Assembly (NCBI GenBank): GCA_007131945.1
Contig: SLPP01000338.1
Coordinates: 1-7,068, forward strand
Source of the DNA: Paracoccaceae bacterium
GTDB taxonomy: Bacteria; Pseudomonadota; Alphaproteobacteria; Rhodobacterales; Rhodobacteraceae
Length of the DNA: 7,068 nt
Reading direction: 5' to 3'
Part shown: one piece after another, positions 1 to 7,068 of the stretch
Position numbering within the stretch: position 1 is the first letter of the stretch
Layout: every line of letters begins with the position of its first letter
Notes under the pieces: model-generated
What the model was told of the DNA's origin: nothing
The model's database searches: none
The model's input: only the letters and a program-made list of their open reading frames with translations
Made by a program: the position numbers and the translations under genes

Positions 1-1309
<1,309 letters not shown>

Positions 1310-1313
<4 letters not shown>

Positions 1314-4054
1314 GCGGCGCTCCTTTCCGGGGTGACCTTGACCCGCACGAGGTCGGCGCCCGAGCCGGTGGCGTCGGTCAGGTCGAGCAGCATCGGCACC
1401 AGCCGGTTCATCGAGGGCGCGCGCTGGTCCTTGGCGAAGGGCGTCGCCCAGTGGTCGAACTGCCCGATCATCAGGAGCGTGTCGGGCCTGATCCCGCGCC
1501 GCAGGATCACGCGGCCCCGCGTCTGACCGAGCGGCGAGGCGATGGTGGCGAGGTCGCCCTCGGCCAGGCCGAGCCTGCGCGCGGCGGCGGGGTTCATCAC
1601 CACGCCGCCATGGCCAGCGACGTTGCGCGCGACCTCGTTGATCATCTGCAGCCCGGCATTGCCGCCCCAGGAATACTGCATCGAGCGCGCGGTGATCAGC
1701 CAGAACGGGTAGTCGCCGATCTCGACCTCGAAGGCCTTCTCCAGCGCCTCTTCCCACAGCGCCGGCAGGTCCTGCCATTCGGGCAGCGCCTGGTATTCGT
1801 GCAGCTGCCGCTCCCACCAGTCGATGCCGGCCTCGTGCAGGCGGTTGCCGAGCTCGGCGCCGATGCGCTTCATGCGTTCCTGGTAGGGCATCTCGAAGCG
1901 CAGCCCCTGCGCCATGAGGTCGGGGTAGAGGTACCAGCGCAGGCGCGGATAGGGTTTCGTGCGGAACCCGCCGGCCTCGCGAAACGCCTCCAGCCCGCCG
2001 GTATCGGCGCCGCCGGTCAGTTCCGCCGAGGCGGCGCGGCAATGCGCGTCCCAGATCGTCTCGACATCATGCGCGACATTCGGGTCGAGGCTGAAATCCC
2101 AGCCCTCGCCCGAGAGCCGCACGCCGCCGGCGCCGCGGTTGATGGCGGCGTTGTACTTCTCCAGCAGCCCCGCGCGCCGGGCAAGCTCGGTCGCGATCCA
2201 GGTGAAGTCGCGCGCCTCGCCCTGCGGCGGGCTGGCCGGGTCGCGCAGGGCGAAGCCCTGGTGGTCCCAGAACTGCTCGACGAATTTCGTCCCGCCGATG
2301 CGGATCAGCTGCAGCCCCTCGAGATCGGTGCATTCGGGCAGCAGGATGTCGGCCATGTGGTTGGTCTCGTCGCGGGTATAGGCGAAGGCCACCGTGAAGG
2401 GGAACTTCGCCATCGCCGCCGAGACCGCGTCGGTGTCCCAGAAGGAAATCGCCGGGTTGGTGCGGTAGACGAACCAGAGGTCGGGCTGCGTCGGCTCGGG
2501 CAGGTTCGGCAGTGGCTCGGACTGCATCATCCAGGCGAGATGCGTCGGCCCCAGCGCCTGGCTCCAGGGCGAATTGGCCGAGAGCGGGATCAGCGTGCGA
2601 TGCGCGTGCCGGGCGGTGGGGCGTTCGAGCCATTCGCCTTTGGCGGTCGCGTTCATCGGGTAGTCCATGAACCCGTCGGGGCCGGGGCGGACCGAGTTGC
2701 GCCGCTCGTCGGCGGGCCGGTTCAGCCGCACGGTGGTGCCGATCGTGCCGCCAGGCACCTCGAGCGCGCCGACGAGGCAGGCAAGGAGCGTGCGCGCCCA
2801 GCAGCACTCGTAGCCGCCCCAGCCGTTGTTGACGGTCTTGCCCAGCGTCACGGCGACGGGGCGGAAGGGCAGCACCTCGCCCTCGATCTCGATCGTCTCG
2901 CCGACGCGGGCGTGGTCGAGGTATTCGTTGGCCACCCGCCGGATCGTCTCGGCCGGGACGTCGCAGATCGCCGCCGCCCATTCCGGCGTGTAGTCCCGGA
3001 TGTGCGCGCAGAGCGCCTCGAAGGCGGTCGGGCAGTTGGCTGCGTCATGCGTCCAGACCTCGTCATCGGCGCCGCGCTCGATTCCGGCGGCGGTAAAGCG
3101 CCCGTCGAGCGCCGGCTCGATCCCCGGCGTGTCGAAGGGAACCGCCCGCCCCGCCGCCCGGTCCCAGACCAGCGGCTTGCCCGTCGCGGGATCGCGCAGG
3201 AAGTAGCCCTGCGGCCCGACAAGGTAGGGCGAGGCGGTCATGCCGGTCAGGTAGGGCAGGTCCAGCCGCTCGCGCGGCGCCTCGTGCAGGAGCACGTGGA
3301 TCATCGCGAACATGAAGGCCGGGTCGGTCTTCGGCCGGATCGGCACCCATTCGGCCGAGGCGCCGCCGGTGACCGACAGATGCGGCTCGATCTGCACCCG
3401 CTTCACCCCCCGGTCGCGGGCATCGGCATGCCGGCGCACGCCGCAGACCCCGCCCGAGGCCTCGATGTTCGACCCAAACGAGACGATGTATTCGGTCAGC
3501 GGCGTATCGGGGCAGACGATGAAGGCGCGGTGCCAGAGCTCGCCGTAGAGATGCTCGGAATGGTAGCATTTCACGCCCTGGCCCGAGCCGAAGCTCATGT
3601 CGATCGGCCCCCAGGCGGCGAGGAAGGCGGGGAAGGTGCCCATGTAGGCGGTGGGCGTGCCGCCGCCGCCGAAGGAGGCCGCGACGCGCGGATAGCCCGA
3701 TCCGTCCAGCAGCCCCGCCTCGCGGATGGCGCGCAGCCGCTCGGCGATGGTGTCCAGCGCCTCGTCCCAGGTGATCGGCTCGAAGCCCGGATCGTCGTCC
3801 CTGCCCTTGCGGGGGTTGGTGCGCTTCATCGGGGTGGTGACCCGGTGCGGGTTGTAGGTCTTCTGGATCAGCCCGAAGGCCTTGACGCAGACCTTGCCGC
3901 CGGCGGGATGGACCGAAGCCGCCTCGGGATTGGGGCCGATCTCGGTCGCCACGCCGTCGCGGATGGTGACGTTGAGAAGGTCGGGCCCGGCCACGCACTG
4001 GTAGCAGTAGCTGGCAACCCGGCGGTCGGCGGCAGGGGCGGGCGCGGCCGGCAT
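1310..4054 (-). CDS. Molybdopterin oxidoreductase catalytic subunit, PadB-like (phenylacetyl-CoA:acceptor oxidoreductase branch)
   Basis: This 914-residue protein is a full-length DMSO-reductase-family (bis-MGD) catalytic subunit. An N-terminal Fe-S region has C17 and C20 (CYQC) and C56 (GGKVCVKAFG), but the expected third cysteine is absent. Typical central motifs follow, such as TPMKRTNPRKG, FEPITWDEALD and FGGGGTPTAYMG. GVKCYHSEH near residue 163 supplies a candidate cysteine Mo ligand (inference). The C-terminal dinucleotide-binding domain runs from about 787 to 914. No twin-arginine signal is present (the N-terminus is only MPAAPAPAADRR), so the enzyme should stay cytoplasmic. The overall wording of the sequence, recalled from the family and not searched, is closest to PadB-type proteins, which oxidise phenylacetyl-CoA to phenylglyoxylate. 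Adjacent thioesterase and hydratase genes fit CoA-thioester chemistry. A SoeA-like sulfite dehydrogenase is a less likely alternative. GAGG, overlapping the upstream stop and five bases from ATG, serves as the ribosome binding site. The molybdoenzyme call is near certain; the substrate is not. Confidence 0.9.
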
Positions 4055-4061
4055 GGCGGCC

Positions 4062-4475
4062 TCAGCCGGCCTTTTCCGACGCCGCCGCGCGCTTCGCCTG
4101 GAGCCGCTGCAGCGTCTTCGCGGTATCGACGACGAAACGGTCGTGCACCGCCTTGCAGATCGTGTCGGACGCGTCCTTGCCGGTGATCTCGAAGCGGACC
4201 TGCCTTCCGTCGACCGAGGCCACGCGCGCGGTCAGTTCGACCTCGAGGCCGAGCGGCGTTGCGGCCAGGTGTCGCAGCTCGACGAAGGTGCCGACCGAAT
4301 CCTCGCCCGGATCGCAATGCGCGAGGAGCAGGTCGCGGCAGGTCATCTCGATGTCGCGCAGCAGGTCCGGTGTCGAGTAGACGCGCCCCTCCTCGCCCAT
4401 GAAGCCGATGGTGCGGGCGGTATCGACGGTGATGCGGCGGGTTGATTCGATCCCGGATGCGAGGCTGGGTTTCAC
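4062..4475 (-). CDS. FlK-type hotdog acyl-CoA thioesterase
   Basis: The 137-residue product is a single hotdog domain of the fluoroacetyl-CoA thioesterase (FlK) family. T35, E43 and H69 reproduce the FlK triad T42/E50/H76 with identical spacing, and G62 and R113 match FlK G69 and R120 at the same offset of seven. The signature stretches are YSTPDLLRDIE, VGTFVELRHLAATPLG and VHDRFVVD. The FlK lid phenylalanines (F33, F36) correspond to M26 and E29, so fluoroacetyl-CoA specificity is not expected; a broader acyl- or aryl-CoA hydrolase is more likely. The start codon is GTG at 4475, supported by AGGAG seven bases upstream; no other start lies near the family's usual N-terminus. It is the first gene of the minus-strand operon, seven bases ahead of the molybdoenzyme gene, which suggests that it hydrolyses a CoA-thioester substrate, product or dead-end ester of that enzyme (inference). 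Cytoplasmic. Confidence 0.85.
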   Translation of the reverse strand: MKPSLASGIESTRRITVDTARTIGFMGEEGRVYSTPDLLRDIEMTCRDLLLAHCDPGEDSVGTFVELRHLAATPLGLEVELTARVASVDGRQVRFEITGKDASDTICKAVHDRFVVDTAKTLQRLQAKRAAASEKAG

Positions 4476-4606
4476 GGGCGTTCTCCTTGCTGGTCGCTGG
4501 GCTGGCCGGCTGGACGCCGGGGCTTATTTGGCATAATGGTACTTCAATACCTTTTTCAACGCAACCGCCTTGTCGCGCCCCGCGCGGAACGGCTAGGAAG
4601 ACCGCC
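4476..4606. promoter_or_regulatory. Divergent intergenic control region with AT-rich island
   Basis: This 131-base spacer separates the minus-strand thioesterase/molybdoenzyme operon from the plus-strand hydratase gene. Bases about 4521-4560 are markedly AT-rich in an otherwise GC-rich window. On the plus strand CATAAT (4532-4537) resembles a -10 element; no good -35 is visible at the right distance. On the minus strand TTGAAA (4559 down to 4554) resembles a -35, with CATTAT (4538 down to 4533) as a weak -10 at 15-base spacing. The two candidate promoters overlap, so one regulator could control both directions. The Shine-Dalgarno sequences are AGGAG for the leftward gene (4487 down to 4483) and AGGAAG for the rightward gene (4595-4600). 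Promoter positions are inference. Confidence 0.5.
4538..4551. promoter_or_regulatory. Candidate operator: 14-bp imperfect palindrome
   Basis: GGTACTTCAATACC has five of seven base pairs in dyad symmetry (outer arms GGTA/TACC). It directly follows the candidate plus-strand -10 CATAAT and sits between the candidate minus-strand -35 and -10 elements, a position where a bound repressor would block both. No regulator gene is present in the window and the site occurs once, so this is only a candidate. Confidence 0.3.
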
Positions 4607-5488
4607 ATGACGAGCCCGCCCCCGCCCGGCTTCGACCCGGAAGCCCTGTTCGCGCACAGGATCCCCGATGTGCGCCAGCGCTACGCCGCGCGCGACACGA
4701 TCCTCTATGCGCTCTCGCTCGGCGCCGGCGCCGACCCGCTCGCGCCCGAGGCGCTGCGACACTGCCTCGAGGACCGGCTGCAGGCGCTGCCGACGCAGGC
4801 GCTGGTCCTCGGCGCGCCCGGCTTCTGGCTGCGCGACGGCCCGGCGGGGGTGGACTGGCGCCGGGTGCTGCACGGCGAGCAGCGTCTGCAGCTGCACCGG
4901 CCGCTGCCGCCCGAGGGCGAGGTGATCGGCCGCTCGCGGATCGTCGCGCTGATCGACCGGGGCGCGACCGGCGCGATCCTGCATGTCGCGCGCCGGCTGG
5001 AAACCGCCGACGGGGCGCTGCTCGCCACCATCGCGCAAAGCGCGGTGCTGCGCGGGCATGGCGGCTTCGGGCGCGACTTCGGCATCGCGCCGCCGCCGCT
5101 TGCCCCGGTCCCCGAGACCGCGCCCGCGCATCGCCTCGGCCTGCCCACCCGGCCCGAGGCGGCGCTCCTCTACCGGTTGAACGGCGACCGGAACCCGCTC
5201 CATGCCGATCCCGAGGTGGCGCGGAAGGCCGGCTTCGACCGCCCGATCCTGCACGGGCTCGCCAGTTTCGGCATCGCCGCGCGCGGCCTGATCGCCACGC
5301 TCTGCCCCGACGAACCCGGCCGGCTGCGCGCGATCGAGGCGCGATTCGCCGCCCCGGTCTTCCCGGGCGAGGCGCTGCTGGTCGAGGTCTGGCCGGGCGG
5401 CGATGCCGCGCGCTTCCGCGTCGTGGTCGAGGGGCGCGGCGTGGTGCTCAGCCACGGCAGCGCCCGGATCGGCCCCGCCGGCGGCTGA
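4607..5488 (+). CDS. MaoC-type (R)-specific enoyl-CoA hydratase, double hotdog
   Basis: The 293-residue protein matches the hydratase-2 family (as in the hydratase part of eukaryotic MFE-2), which adds water to trans-2-enoyl-CoA to give (R)-3-hydroxyacyl-CoA, or runs in reverse. Residues about 10-150 form the N-terminal hotdog with the typical ARDTILYALSLGAG stretch. Residues about 170-290 form the catalytic hotdog: YRLNGDRNPLHADP carries D194 and H199 with the family's D-x4-H spacing, followed by AGFDRPILHGLASFG. The length is typical. ATG 4607 is chosen because AGGAAG ends six bases upstream and the family usually begins near here. The frame is open back to 4442, but that extension would overlap the divergent thioesterase and cross the AT-rich control region. 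It may share regulation with the leftward operon and act on the same CoA-ester pathway, or serve beta-oxidation or polyhydroxyalkanoate supply; the substrate is not visible. Confidence 0.87.
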   Translation: MTSPPPPGFDPEALFAHRIPDVRQRYAARDTILYALSLGAGADPLAPEALRHCLEDRLQALPTQALVLGAPGFWLRDGPAGVDWRRVLHGEQRLQLHRPLPPEGEVIGRSRIVALIDRGATGAILHVARRLETADGALLATIAQSAVLRGHGGFGRDFGIAPPPLAPVPETAPAHRLGLPTRPEAALLYRLNGDRNPLHADPEVARKAGFDRPILHGLASFGIAARGLIATLCPDEPGRLRAIEARFAAPVFPGEALLVEVWPGGDAARFRVVVEGRGVVLSHGSARIGPAGG

Positions 5489-5502
5489 CGGGGCTCGCCC
5501 CG
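5489..5502 (+). other. Small GC hairpin directly after hydratase stop
   Basis: CGGGG-CTCG-CCCCG forms a 5-bp stem with a 4-base loop immediately after the hydratase TGA and 26 bases before the exonuclease start. There is no T-run behind it, so it is not a standard intrinsic terminator. It may stabilise or weakly separate the two transcripts, or be chance in GC-rich DNA. Confidence 0.3.
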
Positions 5503-5528
5503 GCCGCGCGGGGGGCTATGATTGCCGC

Positions 5529-6530
5529 ATGAGCCGGCGCGCGCCCCTTCTTCAGCCGACGCCTTCGGGCCTATACTGCCCGGCGGGCGATTTCCATATC
5601 GACCCGCTGCGCCCGGTCCCGCGCGCGCTGATCACGCATGGCCATGCCGACCATGCCCGCGCCGGGCATGGCGCGGTGCTGGCGACGCGCCAGACGCTCG
5701 ACATCATGGCGCTCCGCTACGGCGCGGATTTCGCCGGCACCACGCAGGCGGCAAACGGCCCGGTGCGGCTCGGCGACGTCACGGTGCGTTTCCATCCCGC
5801 GGGCCACGTGCTGGGCTCGGCGCAGATCGCGGTCGAGGGGGGCGGGCAGCGCATCGTGGTTTCGGGCGACTACGCGCGCAGCCCGAACCCCGCCTGCGCG
5901 CCCTTCGAGCCCGTTGCCTGCGACATCTTCGTCACCGAGGCGACCTTCGGCCTGCCGGTCTTCCGCCATCCCGATCCGGCAAGCGAGATCGCGCGGCTGG
6001 CGGCCTCGATGGTGGCCTTCCCCGAGCGCCCGCACCTGATCGGCGCCTACGCCCTGGGAAAGGCGCAGCGGGTGATCGCGCTTCTGCGCGCGGCGGGCCA
6101 TGACGCGCCGATCCTCGTTCACGGCGCCCTGACGAAGCTCTGCGCCTACCATGCCGAACAGGGCGTCGAGCTCGGCGATCTGCGTCCCGCCACCGTCGAG
6201 CGTGACCACGCGCCCGAGGGCCAGGTGGTGATCGCGCCGCCCTCCGCCTTCGCCGCGACCTGGGTACAGCGTTTCCGCGACCCGGTCATCGCCCATGCCT
6301 CGGGCTGGATGGCGGTGCGCGCCCGCGCCCGCCAGCGCGGGGTCGAACTGCCGCTGGTCATCTCGGACCACGCCGACTGGGGTGAACTCACCCGGACGAT
6401 CCGCGACACCGGCGCCGGCGAGGTCTGGGTGACGCATGGCCGCGAGGAGGCGCTGGTGCGCTGGTGCGCGCTTGCCGGCATCCCCGCCCGGCCGCTGCGC
6501 CTGGTCGGCTACGAGGACGAGCCGGAATGA
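5529..6530 (+). CDS. DNA-ligase-associated MBL/beta-CASP exonuclease
   Basis: The 333-residue product is a metallo-beta-lactamase-fold nuclease of the Artemis/SNM1/CPSF-like group, in the bacterial 'ligase-associated DNA damage response exonuclease' family. The metal-binding signature H37-G-H39-A-D41-H42 lies in THGHADHARAGH. Further motifs are HPAGHVLGSAQ (H93), VSGDYARSPNP (D114), FVTEATFGLPVF, and SDHADWGEL (D280, H281) near the C-terminus, with a late VTHGREE (H303). The length equals the usual family size. ATG 5529 is used because it places MSRRAPLLQPTPSGLYCP at the normal N-terminus; upstream only a G-run (5510-5515) can act as a weak ribosome site. The product is expected to process damaged DNA ends in the cytoplasm together with the ligase downstream. 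The assignment rests on motifs plus ligase adjacency; the exact nuclease substrate is not derivable. Confidence 0.92.
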   Translation: MSRRAPLLQPTPSGLYCPAGDFHIDPLRPVPRALITHGHADHARAGHGAVLATRQTLDIMALRYGADFAGTTQAANGPVRLGDVTVRFHPAGHVLGSAQIAVEGGGQRIVVSGDYARSPNPACAPFEPVACDIFVTEATFGLPVFRHPDPASEIARLAASMVAFPERPHLIGAYALGKAQRVIALLRAAGHDAPILVHGALTKLCAYHAEQGVELGDLRPATVERDHAPEGQVVIAPPSAFAATWVQRFRDPVIAHASGWMAVRARARQRGVELPLVISDHADWGELTRTIRDTGAGEVWVTHGREEALVRWCALAGIPARPLRLVGYEDEPE

Positions 6531-6619
6531 CCGCCGCGCCCGGCTTCCCGCCTCCCAAGCGCCAGGAGGAACCCGCTTCCGGCGCGGGCACGGCCGCGCG
6601 CCCCAGCCGGTGGTCATGA
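6527..6619 (+). CDS. 30-codon mini-ORF bridging exonuclease and ligase (possible coupling peptide)
   Basis: This frame starts at ATG 6527, inside the exonuclease stop (ATGA 6527-6530), and ends with TGA 6617-6619, inside the ligase start (ATGA 6616-6619). The 30 residues begin MTAAPGFPPPKRQ and are rich in Ala, Pro, Gly and Arg, with no recognised domain. GAGGA (6513-6517), nine bases upstream of its ATG, could serve as ribosome site. Two linked ATGA junctions suggest that translation of the mini-ORF carries ribosomes from the exonuclease to the ligase start, which lacks a good Shine-Dalgarno of its own. It could equally be an untranslated spacer that happens to stay open in GC-rich sequence. 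Confidence 0.35.
   Translation: MTAAPGFPPPKRQEEPASGAGTAARPSRWS
6559..6585 (+). promoter_or_regulatory. Hairpin enclosing an orphan AGGAGG Shine-Dalgarno
   Basis: GCGCCAGGA (6559-6567) can pair with TCCGGCGC (6578-6585), with one bulged A and a 10-base loop. A full consensus Shine-Dalgarno AGGAGG (6564-6569) lies in the stem and loop. No ATG, GTG or TTG occurs 5-13 bases after it, and the ligase ATG is 46 bases further on. It may modulate translation or be fortuitous. Confidence 0.3.
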
Positions 6620-7068
6620 CCCCCTTCGCGCATCTCCTCGAACGCCTCGCCTTCACGCCGGCGCGCAACGCCAAGCTGCGGCTGATCGGCGACTACCTCG
6701 CTCGCACGCCCGATCCCGACCGCGGCTGGGCGCTGGCCGCGCTCACCGGCGATCTTAAGCTGCGCCTGCTCACCCCCTCGCTCCTGCGCGGCATGGTCGA
6801 GGAACGCGTCGATGCCGAGCTCTTCCGGCTGTCCTACGATTTCGTCGGCGACCTGGCCGAGACGATCGCGCTGATCTGGCCCGGCCCGCAGGAAGGCGAC
6901 GCGCTGCGGCTGTCCGAGGTCGTCGAGACGCTCGCGCGGACCGGCAAGGCCGAGCTTCCGGGGCTCGTCGCCGGCTGGCTCGACCGGCTCGGCCCCTCGG
7001 AACGCTACGCGCTCCTGAAGCTCGGCACCGGGGCCCTGCGCGTCGGCGTCTCGGCGCGGCTGGCGCAG
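6616..7068 (+). CDS. ATP-dependent DNA ligase, cisplatin damage response type (N-terminal 151 codons)
   Basis: The frame is open from ATG 6616 to the window edge (151 codons, no stop). The N-terminal wording, with FAHLLERLAFTPARNAKL, DYLARTPDPDRGWALAALTG and YALLKLGTGALRVGVSARL, is that of the helical DNA-binding domain of bacterial ATP-dependent ligases annotated as 'cisplatin damage response ATP-dependent DNA ligase'. The nucleotidyltransferase core, with its KxDG active-site lysine, and the OB fold must lie beyond the right edge. This family regularly sits with an MBL exonuclease (found just upstream), an Lhr-like DEXH helicase and a metallophosphoesterase in one DNA repair operon. It joins nicked DNA at the cost of ATP, presumably after end processing by its neighbour. 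The start overlaps the mini-ORF stop (ATGA). A GTG at 6610 is an in-frame alternative; neither has a strong ribosome site. Confidence 0.9.
   Translation, partial: MTPFAHLLERLAFTPARNAKLRLIGDYLARTPDPDRGWALAALTGDLKLRLLTPSLLRGMVEERVDAELFRLSYDFVGDLAETIALIWPGPQEGDALRLSEVVETLARTGKAELPGLVAGWLDRLGPSERYALLKLGTGALRVGVSARLAQ

Noticed and set aside
1451..4186. A 911-codon open frame on the plus strand opposite the molybdoenzyme gene
   Set aside because: It is an antisense shadow caused by strong third-position GC in the real gene. It has no domain-like sequence and is rich in Arg/Gly/Ala/Val, while the minus-strand frame encodes a clear full-length family member.
4442..4606. N-terminal extension of the hydratase back to ATG 4442
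   Set aside because: It would overlap the start of the divergent thioesterase and cross the AT-rich promoter island. ATG 4607 has a good AGGAAG site and gives the normal family length.
3868..4608. Minus-strand 246-codon frame across the divergent region
   Set aside because: It is out of frame with both the thioesterase and the molybdoenzyme, spans their junction and the promoter region, and has a shadow-type composition.
5403..5528. N-terminal extension of the exonuclease back to 5403
   Set aside because: It would overlap the hydratase 3' end by more than 80 bases with Arg/Ser-rich non-homologous sequence; the family begins near M at 5529.
5489..5528. Intrinsic terminator between hydratase and exonuclease
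   Set aside because: The GC hairpin is short and no T-run follows it, so termination is not supported.

Overview
The window is very GC-rich (roughly 70 % by eye), gene-dense, and uses short ATGA overlaps with G/C-ending codons. That composition, the gene types, and the pairing of a DNA-ligase-associated exonuclease with an ATP-dependent ligase suggest an alphaproteobacterium, probably of the Rhodobacteraceae type. This is inference from composition and gene content, because no rRNA or other marker gene is present.

Left part (1-4475, minus strand): a three-gene operon read right to left. It starts with a hotdog thioesterase of the fluoroacetyl-CoA thioesterase (FlK) fold (GTG start at 4475). 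After a 7-base gap comes a 914-residue molybdopterin oxidoreductase catalytic subunit with no Tat signal, most like the phenylacetyl-CoA:acceptor oxidoreductase (PadB) branch of the DMSO reductase family. An ATGA overlap then leads into one polypeptide that joins a four-cluster (16-cysteine) ferredoxin subunit to a DmsC/NrfD-like membrane anchor; it runs off the left edge of the window. Together they look like a membrane-bound, cytoplasm-facing Mo/Fe-S oxidoreductase that feeds electrons to the quinone pool, with a dedicated CoA-thioester hydrolase.

Middle (4476-4606): a divergent control region holding the only clearly AT-rich island of the window (about 4521-4560), with a candidate -10 element and a 14-bp imperfect palindrome. 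Rightward from it runs a MaoC-type double-hotdog (R)-specific enoyl-CoA hydratase (4607-5488). Thioesterase, hydratase and PadB-like oxidoreductase all point to CoA-thioester chemistry; the true substrate cannot be read from the sequence.

Right part (5529-7068, plus strand): a DNA repair module. A metallo-beta-lactamase/beta-CASP exonuclease of the DNA-ligase-associated type is followed by the first 151 codons of an ATP-dependent DNA ligase of the 'cisplatin damage response' type. Between them sits a 30-codon mini-ORF whose start overlaps the exonuclease stop (ATGA) and whose stop overlaps the ligase start (ATGA). The usual partners of this module (Lhr-type DEXH helicase and metallophosphoesterase) would be expected downstream, beyond the window.

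No tRNA, rRNA, CRISPR array, insertion sequence or intrinsic terminator with a T-run was seen.
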